From Ophiura sarsii (Eukaryota; Echinodermata; Ophiuroidea; Amphilepidida; Ophiuridae): a stretch of DNA of 64,000 nucleotides. Both the position numbers and the translations under genes were made by a program. Below are positions 1 to 12,179 of this stretch, in pieces; the stretch's first letter is position 1; every line of letters begins with the position of its first letter. The notes below the pieces were generated by a model. That model saw only the letters and a list, made by a program, of their open reading frames with translations. It had not been told where the DNA came from and made no database searches. The stretch lies in the NCBI GenBank assembly GCA_035610835.1, contig CM069442.1, positions 63,775,431 to 63,839,430 of the forward strand. Direction: 5' to 3'.

Positions 1-59
1 GCAAGTCCGGCCCCGGGGACCCGGGTGTACAAAAATGATGCCCGCCTATGCGGGGGAGT
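1..59. repeat. Fragment of the GTAC-rich MITE family at the window edge
   Basis: The first 59 bases (GCAAGTCCGGCCCCGGGGAC, then GTGTACAAAAATGATGCCCG and TATGCGGGGGAGT) match the end of the GC-rich MITE found complete at 33714-34244. The element is cut by the window edge or truncated near base 60, so neither its outer TIR nor a target duplication is visible here. Confidence 0.75.
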
Positions 60-477
60 GTCACTTACATTAATTTACAGTCAAATAGCAATAGTAAAAC
101 GAGCTGGAAATGTTCATTTTCAAACAAATCACATAATCAAATTTAAAATCTAGAATCTTAGGAAATGGTCATACCATTAAAAAAAGATTGACCAGTCAAA
201 TTAGAGTAATTTTTTTCTCTATGTTCAAATGACAGAAGGTGTCATGCAAGTGAAAAGCGCATTGACTCAACGCACTAGATTATGTCAGTTAAAATACTCC
301 ATACACAATAAATAAAACCTTTGGAGCGTGGAGACAATAGGATCAACTATAATATTTACAAATATATTTCTTTACAAAATAAAAGTATATACACTTTGAA
401 GGTTTCTTTTCATTCTGAAATAGTTCTCCTTGTAAAAAAAACCCGTCAACATAAACAAAAAAATCAATAAGACCTAC

Positions 478-852
478 CTTCCGCAACTGTAGCTCGTTTG
501 TTTTGCATTCACTGACTCTTATATTCCTTTTCGCCACATACATTCCCGAAGGGATACGTAATTCGTCACTGCATGTGACATTCATGTGGTAGGCCTCTCT
601 CATGGCCCCATGTGCAAATGCTTGCATACTAATCGAAACATTGATCATCAATGGTCTGGACCATTGCTGCTGCTCCGAGTTAAAAAATTGTAGAGCTGCC
701 GGGCAATTAGGCGATGCCTCTTGTTTCAGCACAGTTACACCTAGTAGCGCCAACTCATGTGCCGTAGCAGGAGCAGGTGGCTGATCTTCATGTAGCTGAA
801 GTGAATTATGCCCGAAATTATGTGATTGACCCGGACTACTGCTTCCTTCATC
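478..852 (-). CDS. Exon 7: alpha-kinase domain N-lobe
   Basis: This 125-codon exon runs from an acceptor (TTTTGATTAG, AG at 853-854) to a donor (AAG|GTAGGT at 476-477), phase 0 at both ends. Residues 1-40 are a Ser/His/Gln/Pro-rich linker. From about residue 64 it reads like the start of an alpha-kinase domain: W-S-R-P then NVSISMQAFAHGAMREAYHM, the glycine-containing FxxGAMRxxY segment of the family, followed by SGMYVAKRN with the presumed ATP-contacting lysine at exon residue 108. The resemblance to the eEF2K/MHCK type (GAMR and YVAKR) is what supports the call. The catalytic loop, zinc-binding residues and Gly-rich C-lobe motif are not in the window, so activity cannot be judged. The frame stays open past the donor into intron (to 343), which is probably only chance. 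Confidence 0.85.
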
Positions 853-1183
853 CTAATCAAAAAGCAACAAAAATGACACCAAAAAAATCAGTTAGCGTAT
901 AAGTGTAAAATTTAACTAGATGGAGCTGTTGTCAAAGATGACGAATTAGTCGAGCGCACATTGACATTTGACCTTTTATCATATGGCAGACAGTTGTCAA
1001 TTTCACCCTTAGTGACCATTTCTTGACCTTAGACCCAATGTAATGATTAAATATTTTTCTCTCATGATGCAACAAGTCCTATCAAAATAGGAGCATGTGT
1101 TAAATTTCCGCCCTATAGGTCAATGGCCCCTAGTGACCCTATTTAACATGTCACTTTTAATCGCTTGAAGACCCTATGTATTA
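853..1183. other. Intron 6, no feature seen
   Basis: Intronic AT-rich sequence next to the exon 7 acceptor. No repeat structure, RNA gene or second exon was recognised. Confidence 0.5.
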
Positions 1184-1373
1184 CTGTAAAAGCTGAAATA
1201 TTCGCGTTGGTTTTATTTTCGTGCTTTCCGCGAAAATTATAACACACGAAAATATTGCTTTACACATTCATGCAATGCTTTGAGACGGTCGCCCGCGAAA
1301 AAACAATTCGCGAAATGTCTTTGATATCAAAATCCGCGAAAATATCTGTACGCGAAAATATTGGCTTTTACAG
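1184..1373. mobile_element. 190-bp mariner-type MITE with CGCGAAAATATT motifs
   Basis: Terminal inverted repeats CTGTAAAAGC (left) and GCTTTTACAG (right) are flanked by TA on both sides. Inside, the motif CGCGAAAAT and its complement recur at least six times, so most of the element could pair as hairpins. TA duplication and CAG/CTG ends fit Tc1/mariner-derived MITEs. Non-coding. Confidence 0.75.
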
Positions 1374-2051
1374 TATGTGTAGATAGATATCATGTATTAT
1401 TTTCCATTTTCAGTATGAAAATCATGCTGTAATTGTTTAAACATACAATAGGGGGAAACAATGAAGAAAAAGAATCCTTTTTTGTCAGCGTAATTTTCCG
1501 TTTTCGTTGATATTATCTATGTAACCATACCATGATTCAGAGCTACAATCATGACAACATGTCATGATGCTGACATTTACATGTATATTAGGGATGTTAT
1601 GAGGAAGGAGGTGGAACTTATTGAATGACCCTCATCAAATCCTTCCGTAAGTTGGTGTGTACAGGGGCACAAACCTTAGTCCTTGCGCATTTTGTGCATG
1701 GTTCTGAAAAATAGTGCCTAGAACTTAAAGCATGGTCGTCCCTAGAGAATAATATTCATGAATCGTGCATACAAATATCTCAATTCTTTTAACAATTCTC
1801 AAAAATTATCTCAACTTTTTTTTCTTCAAAAATTATCAATTGTTTTTTTTTTAAATCTTGATTTAAAAAAAAATCTAAAAATGTATCTCAAATAATGTAA
1901 AACAATTCTCAAAACTTAAGACAAAATATTTCAAAAATGTAAAAAGACAAAGAGGAAATCGAAGCAATACAGTAAATTAGTCGATTCTCGGCTGAGAAGA
2001 AACAGGACAAATACATTATCATGCTCGACTAAGATAAGGCAAAAAAAAAAC
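1374..2051. other. AT-rich intron, no gene seen
   Basis: Contains runs of AAAATTATCTCAA-type simple sequence (about 1790-1930) but no supported gene or clear transposon end. Confidence 0.5.
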
Positions 2052-2441
2052 TTGTTATGTTGTCCTCGACCGCCCGCTCGTCATTTTAGAGCCGCTCCGA
2101 TTTTTTTTTTTTTTTCAGATTTTTTAAAATTTAAAAATCATATTTTTGTAATGAAAAAAAATCAGATTTTTTTTTTTTTCCGATTTTTTGTTCTTTTCAG
2201 ATTTTTTTTTTTCCAGTTTTTTTAAAGATTTTTTTTAACAGTTTAAATGGCATTGAATATTAAATTAAGTGTTTATAACATATATGTGCGGCTCTTAGAG
2301 TGATTTTAACTTCTTGTTGGCTGAACTTTGAGATTCTGCTGGTAAAATTAAATTTTAAAAAAATCCAAAAAAAAAAAAAATCCGCCGCCCCCCCCCCCCC
2401 CCCCCCCTCCTCTCTGAAAGCTGTCGAGGACAACATAACAA
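2052..2441. repeat. Inverted-repeat element with poly-T and poly-C core
   Basis: TTGTTATGTTGTCCTCGAC at 2052-2070 recurs inverted as GTCGAGGACAACATAACAA at 2423-2441. The inside holds long T runs with a CAGATTTTTT motif and a run of about 20 C (2389-2407). Flanking sequence on each side shares GACAAATACAT and GACTAAGATAA, so the element may sit in a short duplication. Family unknown. Confidence 0.6.
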
Positions 2442-3599
2442 TTTTTTTTTTTGGCCTAAGGAGAAGAAGAAAAAGAAGCAGGACAAATACATCATATTAG
2501 TAGAAATGACTAAGATAAAGAAGAATGAAGAAACAAGAAGAAACAGCTAGAAAACAGAATTGCCTAATATAAAATAAAAAAGAAACATCACAAATACAAG
2601 ACCGAGAAAAAAAGAAAAAAGAACAGAACAAAAAATTATACTAGTTGATTCTTTTCTTTAGATGGTGTCATCGTGGATGGACATCCGATATTTAACCTCA
2701 AATAATGAATATCAATATGTTACTTTTCATTTGAGCAACATGATTAATTTATCAAAAAATATTGTTGTATCATTTTGTTGCCATCTTTTGAATAATTACA
2801 CCTGTGGTTTCAATCCAAGTAAGGGAAGCCATTGCATAGTGGTTCTCACTCTGTGGGGTTGCATAATATATACACTGTGTCCCAAAAGTTTTGAAACCAT
2901 TTCAAAGAGCTTTAAATCTCTGGTAAAATAATTTGCACTATAAATCTGAAAATATCTTTGGATAGAGAACACTTGTAGAATTATTTTGATACCAAATTTA
3001 TAAATACAGCTCTCTGTATTAACATACTACAGAAGGTTTCCCGAACTGTAAAATGCACTTTCATAACACATACTATAATATGTGCTTAGTTAATGAATTA
3101 GATTGAGCGAGGAAGGGATATGGGAAATAAGAAAGTTTTTCCTGTTGTTTTGTTTTTAAATCTCAGTTTAAAATAACATTTTTTATGAAATTTAAGCCAC
3201 ATCACATGAACAATATTTACATCAGTTAAAAAGGATCAATAAAGCCGACAAGGCAATGTTTCTTCATAATCTGTATCTTGTACGGGAACTTCATCAAGTC
3301 TATTCGCAACATATGATGCACAGTTGACCTCGGAACTCAGTTCTTCACTGAAAGTCATTGAACAGATCACGTTGGACTTTTAACTACTGCACTTCTAATG
3401 TTGTTTGTTGATCTTTCAGTCTTTTTACAGCCACCATGAACTGCTCCGTGTATAACAGATCTTGTCATGAAAATGTGTCCACCAAATTCTAATTAGACGA
3501 CTTTGCCGGTGCCCCTTTGACATTAAAATGTTCTCACTGCCTAGGCCTAATGCTACTACATTGCTAGAGGCACCCATCTATCATGTTAAAGACTTTTAA
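2442..3599. other. Intron sequence without recognised features
   Basis: AT-rich. ACTGTGTCCCAAAAGTTTTG near 2875 resembles a single mariner end, but no partner was found. No exon signals combined with a coding frame were seen. Confidence 0.45.
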
Positions 3600-4697
3600 G
3601 GGCAGTGTCAACCCGGCACTTGTTTCAAAAATTGAATTTCATATTTCTCTATTATTTTATACTTTTATATGTATTCTATCATTACCATCATAAGTTATTA
3701 ATCGGAAGCAATTATTTCCCGTTCTTTTGGGTGATTTAAAATTGTTGTTTTGGTAAGTTTGCGTCAGGAAAAGGCGCATGGTTAGTTGGCGGGAAATTAA
3801 GCGGAGTTCCACGCTTTTCAAATGCTGCGACAGCTGTTCGATCATTGCGTCGCGCGCAGAATCTTCCCGTGCGTAATACTAGACGCACCGCCTAATATCC
3901 GCGACGAAGACGCGAAAACAAAAGAGCGCAAAACAATGCCTAAAAATGTAAACAAAGGCCAATCTTACGATCATTTAAATTTCAGTTTTCTTCCAAATTC
4001 TTCACATTGTGACAATACAAATTGAATCTGATAGTTTATTTTGATTGTTCATAATAGTAAACTCGCCTTTAAGGTCACACGCTCGTGTATTCCAAGAATA
4101 TTTAGCTTTAAATGGTGGAAAATGTCAATATTTTTACTAAATCGATGTTTTCTAGAAGTTCAAATTTGAAGGAATTTTACGAATTTTCAGACAACATAAC
4201 TAAAAATATATCAAACTATCAGGTAAGCTTTTACTACCATTGTGTAGAGGACTTTCAGCGCTAGGAGGCAATTTTTTATTTTTTTCGATTATGGATTTTA
4301 AACTCGAGATATGCATCCATTTCTAGCGAAATGTATGCAAAAACACACAACTTTTACACTTTTCCGATGTTTTTAGCAATATTTCCAAAACTAAGCCTTA
4401 TTTTGGAATAAGAAAAAATCGTTCCTAGACAAAATTGTCTTGTTTACAAAAATGTATATTAGAACAAATTACCATTTTTTATTTTATAGTTATGCTATCT
4501 GAAAAATTTGGGGTAAAAAGATCACTTTTTGGTTCATTTCTCAAAATTTAGTTTATTTGGTATATCACATTGATATCACCATCGGATTCCGTATCAAATT
4601 TCCTTTCTATAAATGTATACTTGTATGCACTTTTATTAAATATTCTCAAACTTAGAAGCAAAAGTTGATCATCAAAATAATAGGGTTGACACTTCCC
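3600..4697. mobile_element. 1.1-kb TTAA-flanked non-autonomous transposon (piggyBac-like)
   Basis: The left end GGGCAGTGTCAACCC is preceded by TTAA (3596-3599). The right end GGGTTGACACTTCCC is followed by TTAA (4698-4701). The 15-bp ends match with one mismatch. An exact TTAA target is the hallmark of the piggyBac superfamily, hence the assignment. The 1098-bp interior has no transposase, only short spurious frames, so it would depend on an enzyme from elsewhere. Confidence 0.75.
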
Positions 4698-4959
4698 TTA
4701 AGCTCAGTGCCCCGACCAATGTAACTTTATGTTGAAATATTGAACCATATGCACACTGAATAAGAATCCATCATTTAGCCAACCTCACATGTATTAGAAA
4801 GACACCAATTTTGGTTCTTAATCCATCCAAGGTGACCCTGCATTTCTAAGTGCCACAATCAATCGATGTTAATGTGTGTTTTTGTGGCTGTTGGTTTGTA
4901 ACTTTATAACTTTCATATAATAATCATGATTTTACTACTGCACCCAAAGAGATACTTAC

Positions 4960-5172
4960 TACTTCTGATTTTTCCACTGATTCTTCCACATGATCCCAGG
5001 CGTAATAAAATATTTTACGATTTGAGTCCTTGAATATGTCTTCCACACTCTTTAGTATTGGGCCTTTTTTGTTTGCCATCAGCAATTCGTATGTGGGATT
5101 GTCTGGCACATGAAATAACCTCCGACAGTTTTCCATCACTGATTCGAAAGTTTGCCCATCTTTCACTGACAG
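4960..5172 (-). CDS. Exon 6: unknown module N-terminal to the kinase
   Basis: Seventy-one codons, phase 0 at both ends, between acceptor CTTTTCTAG (AG at 5173-5174) and a strong donor GTAAGT (GT at 4958-4959). The peptide starts LSVKDGQTFESVMENCRRLF, contains NPTYELLMANKKGPI and KDSNRKIFYYAWDHV, and ends in a Glu-rich stretch. Alternating hydrophobic strands around one helix would suit a small beta-grasp (ubiquitin-like) fold; that is only inference from the pattern. There are no catalytic motifs, membrane segments or signal peptide. It follows exon 5 in frame and leads into the kinase linker of exon 7. The first in-frame ATG is internal, so this cannot be a first exon on its own. Confidence 0.75.
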
Positions 5173-5710
5173 CTAGAAAAGATAAAACAATATGTTATAT
5201 AATGATATCTTAAATAATAAGTTTTACAAGGAAGGGCTAATCATCACACTAAGAAAAGATGGCCAACTCCTCTGTGTATTACATAAAAGCTACACTAAAT
5301 TGTTTATAAGGCGAGCAAAAATGTTTTAGGCCATCAGAGTTAAAGGGGGTTTGCCTATAAATACACATTCCAAACAATAATGAATTAAGTAAGAGAGGAA
5401 AACTAGACTATTCATTTTCAAAACGTATCATATATTTAATTTCAAACACCTACATGTACATGAACAGCAGTCAATAACCCTTGCAGCCCTAAACCCCATG
5501 AAACCTAAACCCCATGAAGCCAGGAATTGAAAGTTGGGTGTCCAAAGTAGGACCAAATAAAGTGGAGTGAGCAGCGCGAACGGAGTGTCCACGTTCCTGT
5601 GTAAATTGATCGCATCGGAAGCCGTGAGATCCTAATTATTATAGATATAAATCAGGCCAAATGTAAAATATTGCGCACAAAAACAGCGTTTTTTGACATA
5701 AAATAGTATA
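5173..5710. other. Intron 5, left part, no feature seen
   Basis: AT-rich intron between exon 6 and the mariner-type element. TAAACCCCATGAA occurs twice near 5490-5517; nothing else was recognised. Confidence 0.45.
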
Positions 5711-6359
5711 CAGGGTGAGTAAAAAAGTGTACTCAACTTTGGGTTAAAATCTGTGCAAAAATTTCACAGATCTTTTATTTAGACAGACCGGTTATCTCAT
5801 GAGCTTTCTAAAGAATTTTAGTTGGTTGAAATTGATTGTGGTAAATAATATTTTATGCTAAATTGTGTAAAAGTCAACATTTTATACACCGAACAAGATT
5901 TGCGATATTTTCTCTTATAAGATCTATTGAATTTCACTATTAAAAATGGTCCACACTTTAGCCAAGCGGAATCTGACTAACACAAAAGCGAAATGTGTTG
6001 CTGCTGTCGCTAAATTTGTGTAGTTATGACATTGTTTTGTCATTATTTCACATTTAATAACCGAGATTGTTTCATTTGTCTTTATTAGCTAGCTATTGTG
6101 TACCAGACAGGAATCCACTTGTTCATTAAAATATCAAGTATTATTGCGTAAAACATTCAATATTGTGTTCGGTTTCAAAATGCTGTAACTTTACCAAAAT
6201 AGTCATATCTGATAAACGGTACCATAAAATGCCATGATTCTTTTTGCTGATGAATGAATGTATCTATTGCGACATACACAATGGTTGCCTTCATATTCTG
6301 ATAATAAATATTTTTAATAATTATTTTACTTTGAGTACACCCTTTTTTTACTCACCCTG
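5711..6359. mobile_element. 649-bp mariner-type non-autonomous element
   Basis: The ends CAGGGTGAGTAAAAAAGTGT and the inverse (ACACCCTTTTTTTACTCACCCTG) are flanked by TA. The inverted match runs about 27 bp, through GTACTCAA/TTGAGTAC. CAGGGTG ends with TA duplication are typical of Tc1/mariner elements. No DDE transposase frame remains in the interior. Confidence 0.85.
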
Positions 6360-7072
6360 TATACCCACCTTTCGGGGTTCAAATTGTGATAAAAAATATA
6401 TATATTTAATTATTATTTAATACATTTTTATTTTATATTTTTGGACAGCTTCTTGAACAGCTTTAACATGTAGGCCCGTCAGTAGGCCTATGGAAATATT
6501 GTAGGGATGGAAGACCCCTTAAAGAACTGACAAAACTGCAAAAACACCGAAATGACTGGGGTCTTTATGAACAACATATTTATGTATACAAAATGCTGCC
6601 TTATGGACTGAATTGCAACCAAATTTTAGATGACAGAACTTAAATTCCTAATATTGTTCTAGCATATAATTGAATTTTGTCAGAACTGTCAGAGGATGAA
6701 AAGGGGTCTTATGGAGCGGCCGAGGAGGGGTGAAAAGGGGGTCTCAGTGCGGCATAAATCAAGAGGTATGACTAAATTCATAGACCATGTTTAACATTAC
6801 ACCTAGTTCAACTTGTCTGTGCTTACAGACAGACCTATGAGCTTATATTGTTTTGGAGTCAATAAAGCTATGAGCTTAGATTTTTTTTGTTATTGTACTT
6901 TTTCAGTTGGTTTGCGGCCAAACTTTCATTTTTTCATTGGTGATTCTTTTAAAATTAAAAGTAGCCTAACATTAAAAAAGTCCCTTGAAAACTTAAAGGG
7001 TGAAATTTGAACTTATAAACCAATTCGTGCAGGAAGCTAGACAAGATTGATCTTTATTAAAGAGGCACATAC
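6360..7072. other. Intron sequence, no feature seen
   Basis: AT-rich sequence up to the exon 5 donor. CAATAAAGCTATGAGCTTAGA near 6860 partly repeats text just before it. Nothing else stands out. Confidence 0.45.
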
Positions 7073-7147
7073 CTGTTCCCTTGGCACACCTTTATCTTTG
7101 AACTTGAACGTTCCCACTTTCACCACTGCTTCAATATGACAGAACTT
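7073..7147 (-). CDS. Exon 5: small internal exon of the alpha-kinase gene
   Basis: Twenty-five codons between acceptor AATTCCAG (AG at 7148-7149) and donor CAG|GTATGT (GT at 7071-7072), phase 0 at both ends. The peptide begins KFCHIEAVVKVGTFKFKDKG and ends PREQ, joining exon 6 (LSVKDGQ) without a break. Charge pattern and codon use look coding, and both splice sites are near consensus. Together with exons 4 and 6 it probably forms one small domain. The exon is too short to name a family. Confidence 0.7.
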
Positions 7148-8168
7148 CTGGAATTGGGAAGAAACAAGCATGAATATTACTTAAAAGTTGTAAATGTGCA
7201 TACGGCATGAAGAAAAATATTTGCCACTCCAAATAAATAGAGGCCTATATTTGGAAAAATAATTCCTAACTTTAAATAGAGATACAAATATATAAGATGT
7301 AAATGAATTGATAAATGAAACAGAATATTACATGGACAATTATAGTAACTGTACACATGCAAAGAATGAAAAAATAAATTGTGATATTTTGTAATAAACT
7401 GAAATAGAAAGTAGTAGTACATTCTTGCACAATTCTGGGGCAAATGTTTTGGTGTGAGAAAAATTCTGGAGGGATGTAATATAGATGTTCTGCCTGTGAC
7501 ATATCATACCAGCAATATGGTGGGATGCACAGATTTATACAAAATTAACAAATTAGGCTTCACACTTCACGCTATTGGTGTTAATCACACTTCACGCTGG
7601 TGTTTATAAATCACGTAATCGGTGTTTATCACATTCACATGAATCACACTTCACGCTATTGGTGTTTAAAAATATTTCAGCAAGAAAGTTGATAATTTCA
7701 TAAATTTGCTCTCCAGTATTTTGATAATTTATTTTGTTCAACAGTATTAACGTCATGTTTTCTCCTCCACGGCGGAACTCAAAACAAACTTTGAGAACTA
7801 AATATAGAATAACATTTCATGGGGCTTACATGATGTAATTTAGGCGGGAATTCGGGGTAATTTTCTAGACATCTTTGCTTCGACTGACTTAAGAATTTTT
7901 GCAGCTGTGTAATACCATGGACATGTCAAACTGGGACCGCCAAACCCCCTCCCCCGGCCCTCCCCTACATTTTTACTATAATACAGGAAATTGAATTTGA
8001 TAAATTTAAGTTGTAGGGACGCACCATTTGATATCCAGGGATATGGGGGGCATGAAAGTTTTCGGGAAGAAAAAAACACCTGATGAGTAAAACAACAAAC
8101 CTCTGGCCACCAAACTCAAAAATGGAGAAAAAAGAAATCGCCACCTTTGGCGGCCGAAAAAAAAAAAA
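7148..8168. other. Intron 4 start; short TCACACTTCACGC repeats
   Basis: Non-coding. Between about 7558 and 7666 the phrase CACACTTCACGCTATTGGTG and variants recur four times at roughly 30-bp spacing. No transposon ends were recognised. Confidence 0.5.
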
Positions 8169-9757
8169 TCTGACTTCCATGCCCACATCCTGGATATCAA
8201 TTGATACGTCCCCAACTCATTTTTTATTTACATTTTCACCGTCACTCAATTGGGTCCGCAGAATGAAAAAAGTTAGCCAATCATATGCGCGTGCAAATGA
8301 TCCAAGATTGTTTTTTTGTGAAGCCCGTTTAACCATTTACAGTATTGATTAAGGCCACGGAAAAACCTGTTCTACGGGCCCATAATTTTCAAAAGTTCTA
8401 TTTACTTATTTTTTAGAAACATTTTGTGGATTTTTTGAAAAAAACATTGAACATTTTTGCAATTTTTTATTATTTTTATTTTATTGTTAGAAATTCTTGG
8501 AAATTTGCCCGTAGAACAGTGGGGGGGGGGGGGGGGGGATTCTTGTCGCCTTTTATCATCACTCTGTGTGAAGTCCTAACATTAGTGGCTTGTCGTGGAA
8601 GTGAGGTTGCAATTTAATAATATAGGTTTTCCCGGCCAATTTGAAAATGTTATCAACCAAATTAGCTTTCCAGTATTCAAATTCGCGCTAAATTGAATGA
8701 TTATCTAAACGTATATTTCTATTTCCTTATAACAGCATTCAATTTCATTTACGTGAATTCTATTTCATTTTAACATCGATCAATTTCATTTTCAAGTATT
8801 TAATTTCATTTTGATGCATTCAAATTCGCTTGTGTGTACGTGCACAAGGTTTAATGGTCATAGTTACATTTTCATTTTCATTTATACGCAATCAATTTAA
8901 TATTTTGTAGATTCTATTAAAAGCCGACGTGTTTAATCAGGGACAGTCGACTGTCCCCGAAAAAAAAAAAATTCTGACTTCCATGCCCACATCCTGGATA
9001 TCAATTGATACGTCCCCAACTCATTTTTTATTTACATTTTCACCGTCACTCAATTGGGTCCGCAGAATGAAAAAAGTTAGCCAATCATATGCGCGTGCAA
9101 ATGATCCAAGATTGTTTTTTGTGAAGCCCGTTTAACCATTTACAGTATTGATTAAGGCCACGGAAAAACCTGTTCTACGGGCCCATAATTTTCAAAAGTT
9201 CTATTTACTTATTTTTTAGAAACATTTTGTGGATTTTTTGAAAAAAACATTGAACATTTTTGCAATTTTTTATTATTTTTATTTTATTGTTAGAAATTCT
9301 TGGAAATTTGCCCGTAGAACAGTGGGGGGGGGGGGGGGATTCTTGTCACCTTTTATCATCACTCTGTGTGAAGTCCTAACATTAGTGGCTTGTCGTGGAA
9401 GTGAGGTTGCAATTTAATAATATAGGTTCTCCCGGCCAATTTGAAAATGTTATCAACCAAATTAGCTTTCCAGTATTCAAATTCGCGCTAAATTGAATGA
9501 TTATCTAAACGTATATTTCTATTTCCTTATAACAGCATTCAATTTCATTTACGTGAATTCTATTTCATTTTAACATCGATCAATTTCATTTTCATGTATT
9601 TAATTTCATTTTGACGCATTCAAATTCGCTTGTGTGTACGTGCACAAGGTTTAATGGTCATAGTTACATTTTCATTTTCATTTATACGCAATCAATTTAA
9701 TATTTTGTAGATTCTATTAAAAGCCGACGTGTTTAATCAGGGACAGTCGACTGTCCC
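8169..9757. repeat. Tandem segmental duplication of about 800 bp
   Basis: 8169-8957 and 8973-9757 are nearly identical copies, offset 800-804 bp. Differences are mainly homopolymer lengths (poly-G near 8521 and 9324, poly-A) plus a few substitutions (for example TCAAGTATT versus TCATGTATT). Each copy ends in the 18-bp perfect palindrome GGGACAGTCGACTGTCCC (8940-8957 and 9740-9757). The second half of each is rich in ATTTCATTTT motifs. Non-coding; the matching short frames inside are duplicates of each other, not genes. Confidence 0.9.
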
Positions 9758-10201
9758 TGGTTCAATTAAACCGCATTTGTCTTAGGCTTTCACAGAAAAG
9801 AGGCCAAGAGTTGAGGAAGGGTTCCGGAACATTTTGATTCATTGTAAAAAGGGTAAAATGGTTATTGAGACGTATAAGGCTGATCCGGAAAGAAGGGGGG
9901 TGGGGGCGAATGTTTTCCTCTCAGGAGGAATTGACTGGATATAAGACGCATACAAAAATGTCTTTACAAGTGAATATTGTCTAACAGTCAATGGGTGACA
10001 TTAAAGGAAAGTCAATTTGAGGCCTATCCTGCTTATAAAAATTGTTGGTGGCGGAATCATCAACGATTTATAGTCGCGGAGACCATTTAGGAGGGATGCA
10101 AACATTTTAATCAAAATGTTCTATGTGGTACTTGGCGTTTTTTAGGTGAGGGGTCTGGGGCCAGGCCATGAAATTCAGGGATCCCCCTCCACCAGGTTCC
10201 G
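9758..10201. other. Intron sequence, no feature seen
   Basis: Non-coding sequence between the 800-bp duplication and the first hAT MITE. A G-rich patch lies near 9893-9907. Confidence 0.4.
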
Positions 10202-10209
10202 CTGTCTAT

Positions 10210-10373
10210 TAAGGCTGTGAATGCACGGGTAGTTTTTCGGGCGGGTACCCGAAAATAGAAACTAATTTATTTTATTTATTTTTTTTACAAATATTTCGGG
10301 TATTCGGGTACCCAATTTGGTACCCGGAATAGCGGGCGGGTACCCGGGTTCCCGGGTATAAGTCACAGCCTTA
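10210..10373. mobile_element. 164-bp hAT MITE with 8-bp target duplication
   Basis: The ends TAAGGCTGTGA and TCACAGCCTTA are perfect inverted repeats. CTGTCTAT occurs directly on both sides (10202-10209 and 10374-10381). An 8-bp duplication with AAGGCTGTG-type ends is characteristic of the hAT superfamily. The inside is built from CGGGTACCCG-type palindromic text. Confidence 0.9.
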
Positions 10374-10404
10374 CTGTCTATATGGACTTAATGCATTATG
10401 TGTC

Positions 10405-10698
10405 CAAGGCTCAAGATAACAGTTTTTTACCAGGAGCTACTTTTTTTCAAAAGTAGCGCCCGGATCATGGGATTTATTGAGAACCAGGAGATACTTTCAG
10501 TCTATCGGGAGCTAACTTTTTATTAAATCGTATTGTCAAATCGAAATTCGATGTCTTAGGCAAGCTTACCAATTATCGACGGGCGCTGGTTTGGACAAAA
10601 TATCAGCGCTCGGTTGTTTATTTTTCAGCATTACCGGGCGCTATGGCAGGAGAACCAAGGGGTAAAAATCGCCCAGCGCCCGCTTATCTTGAGCCTTG
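10405..10698. mobile_element. 294-bp hAT MITE with 8-bp target duplication
   Basis: CAAGGCTCAAGATAA and TTATCTTGAGCCTTG form a perfect 15-bp TIR. TATGTGTC flanks both ends (10397-10404 and 10699-10706). The interior contains CCAGGAGCTAC/GGAGCTAAC phrases and GGGCGCT inverted motifs. Non-coding. It lies only 31 bp from the preceding hAT MITE. Confidence 0.9.
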
Positions 10699-10706
10699 TA
10701 TGTGTC

Positions 10707-12179
10707 TATGAAAATGCTCTTATAACATTTCCATCATATTTTGCTATTCTGATTTAAAAGTGTAGCCATTATTGGTTACACCAATGTAAACATTTACGCC
10801 TATCTTTCATCTTTCTCTTCTCTTTTCTCACATACATTTTGTATACATAATTGTATATTTATTACATATCGTTAATTTGAGGATATGTTTAATAAGGTCT
10901 TTAGGGATTTTCATCACTGTGTTGGCGCTTTTTGGTTTTCGTTTGACGAATAATGATACGAATAATATAGATCGTTTAGTATTGCCAAATAGAATGCATT
11001 TATCGGGTAATTGTTTGCATATAAATGAATTCGAATGCACGAGATGACACGTACCGCGATCGCTTGCGAATTTGATTGCAGTAATATTTAAAAGCGTGAC
11101 AAAAACATTACATTGATTGCTTATATTGCGAACTGACATGAGCGCATGTCTTGGTTGAATGCGGATATTACTAAATAGAATGCTTTTATTTGGAAATTGA
11201 CATTCATTCTAAAACGTTCAATCAATTTAGCGCGAATTGAAACTACGTAAATACTAAATAGAATGCTTCAATTTCTAAATTGATCGGGAAAACCTATAGC
11301 CTATAGATAGTACTAGTAGTATAGTATTTTCACTTCCAAAATTTTCAATTAAATAAATGAGAGCAACTTTTAAGGGTTTTGTAAAAGTGTCCCAACTGTT
11401 GAGTCGCCCGCCTGGATCTACAATTGAAGTCTTAGAAGCCATTCAAGCAATCAGAGAAATCGAAGAATCGAAACATGTGTTTAGTTCATTCTGAGCAGCA
11501 ACTTCGCCCAGCCAAGATCGCACAAGATTTCATTCAAAATAAAGTCATAGTCATTTTTAATTTGGTCGAAAAAAATCACAACAAAATAAAATCGAGTTTA
11601 CCACCTGCAGTTGCCAGTTTTTATGCTCCTGCATCGCTCACGTCGCGCCCATTTCTCTCTTGCCATTCCATTTATTTGGCTGTTCCCATTTTCTGTCGCG
11701 CAATCACGTTGTGTCATTGGCGGAGTGATATGTTCATTTTATTTTTCGCAGTGTTTATTTTCCAGCCAATCAGCTCACAGTGGCCGCTGTCTATTCCTTG
11801 GTCATTGCACCCCTGTTAATTCTTGATGGGCTGATTGGTCCCCTTTTTTTATCATATGTCTCCAATCTTCCATCTTGGAAGGTCATCGTTTCTTCCAGTG
11901 AAGACTGATTAATTTAAATTTTCCCACCCACCTCTCCCTCGAGGATTTTGGTTTTACTCTCAAAGTATGACATGTCAAGCAAATTCTAACATAAATTCAG
12001 AGTTGACGTGTGTTTAGTTAATGTTATTTAACATATACATTCAAAAGTTGTGTCCTGTGTATGGAATCGATTAATTTATATTTGAATTTTGATGCTCTTT
12101 CTCCTAGTATAGGTCACCGTTTGTGCTCATGACAGGAGATGTTTGCGGTAGTGTTATTCAGTCGCGCGTTGAGTATAAA
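10707..12179. other. Intron; diverged inverted repeat copy at 11165-11300
   Basis: ACTAAATAGAATGC recurs at 11169 and 11252, with a related form at 10979. The stretch 11165-11300 (ending GATCGGGAAAACCTATA) is a diverged inverted match to ATAGGTTTTCCCGGCCAATTT at 8623 and 9421 and the text that follows. This suggests an old foldback pair around 9.4-11.3 kb. CCAAT-like motifs at 11760-11840 have no gene attached. No supported coding region. Confidence 0.4.

Noticed and set aside
11760..11840. CCAAT-box promoter for a plus-strand gene
   Set aside because: Several CCAAT/ATTGG motifs are present, but no downstream coding exon could be found.
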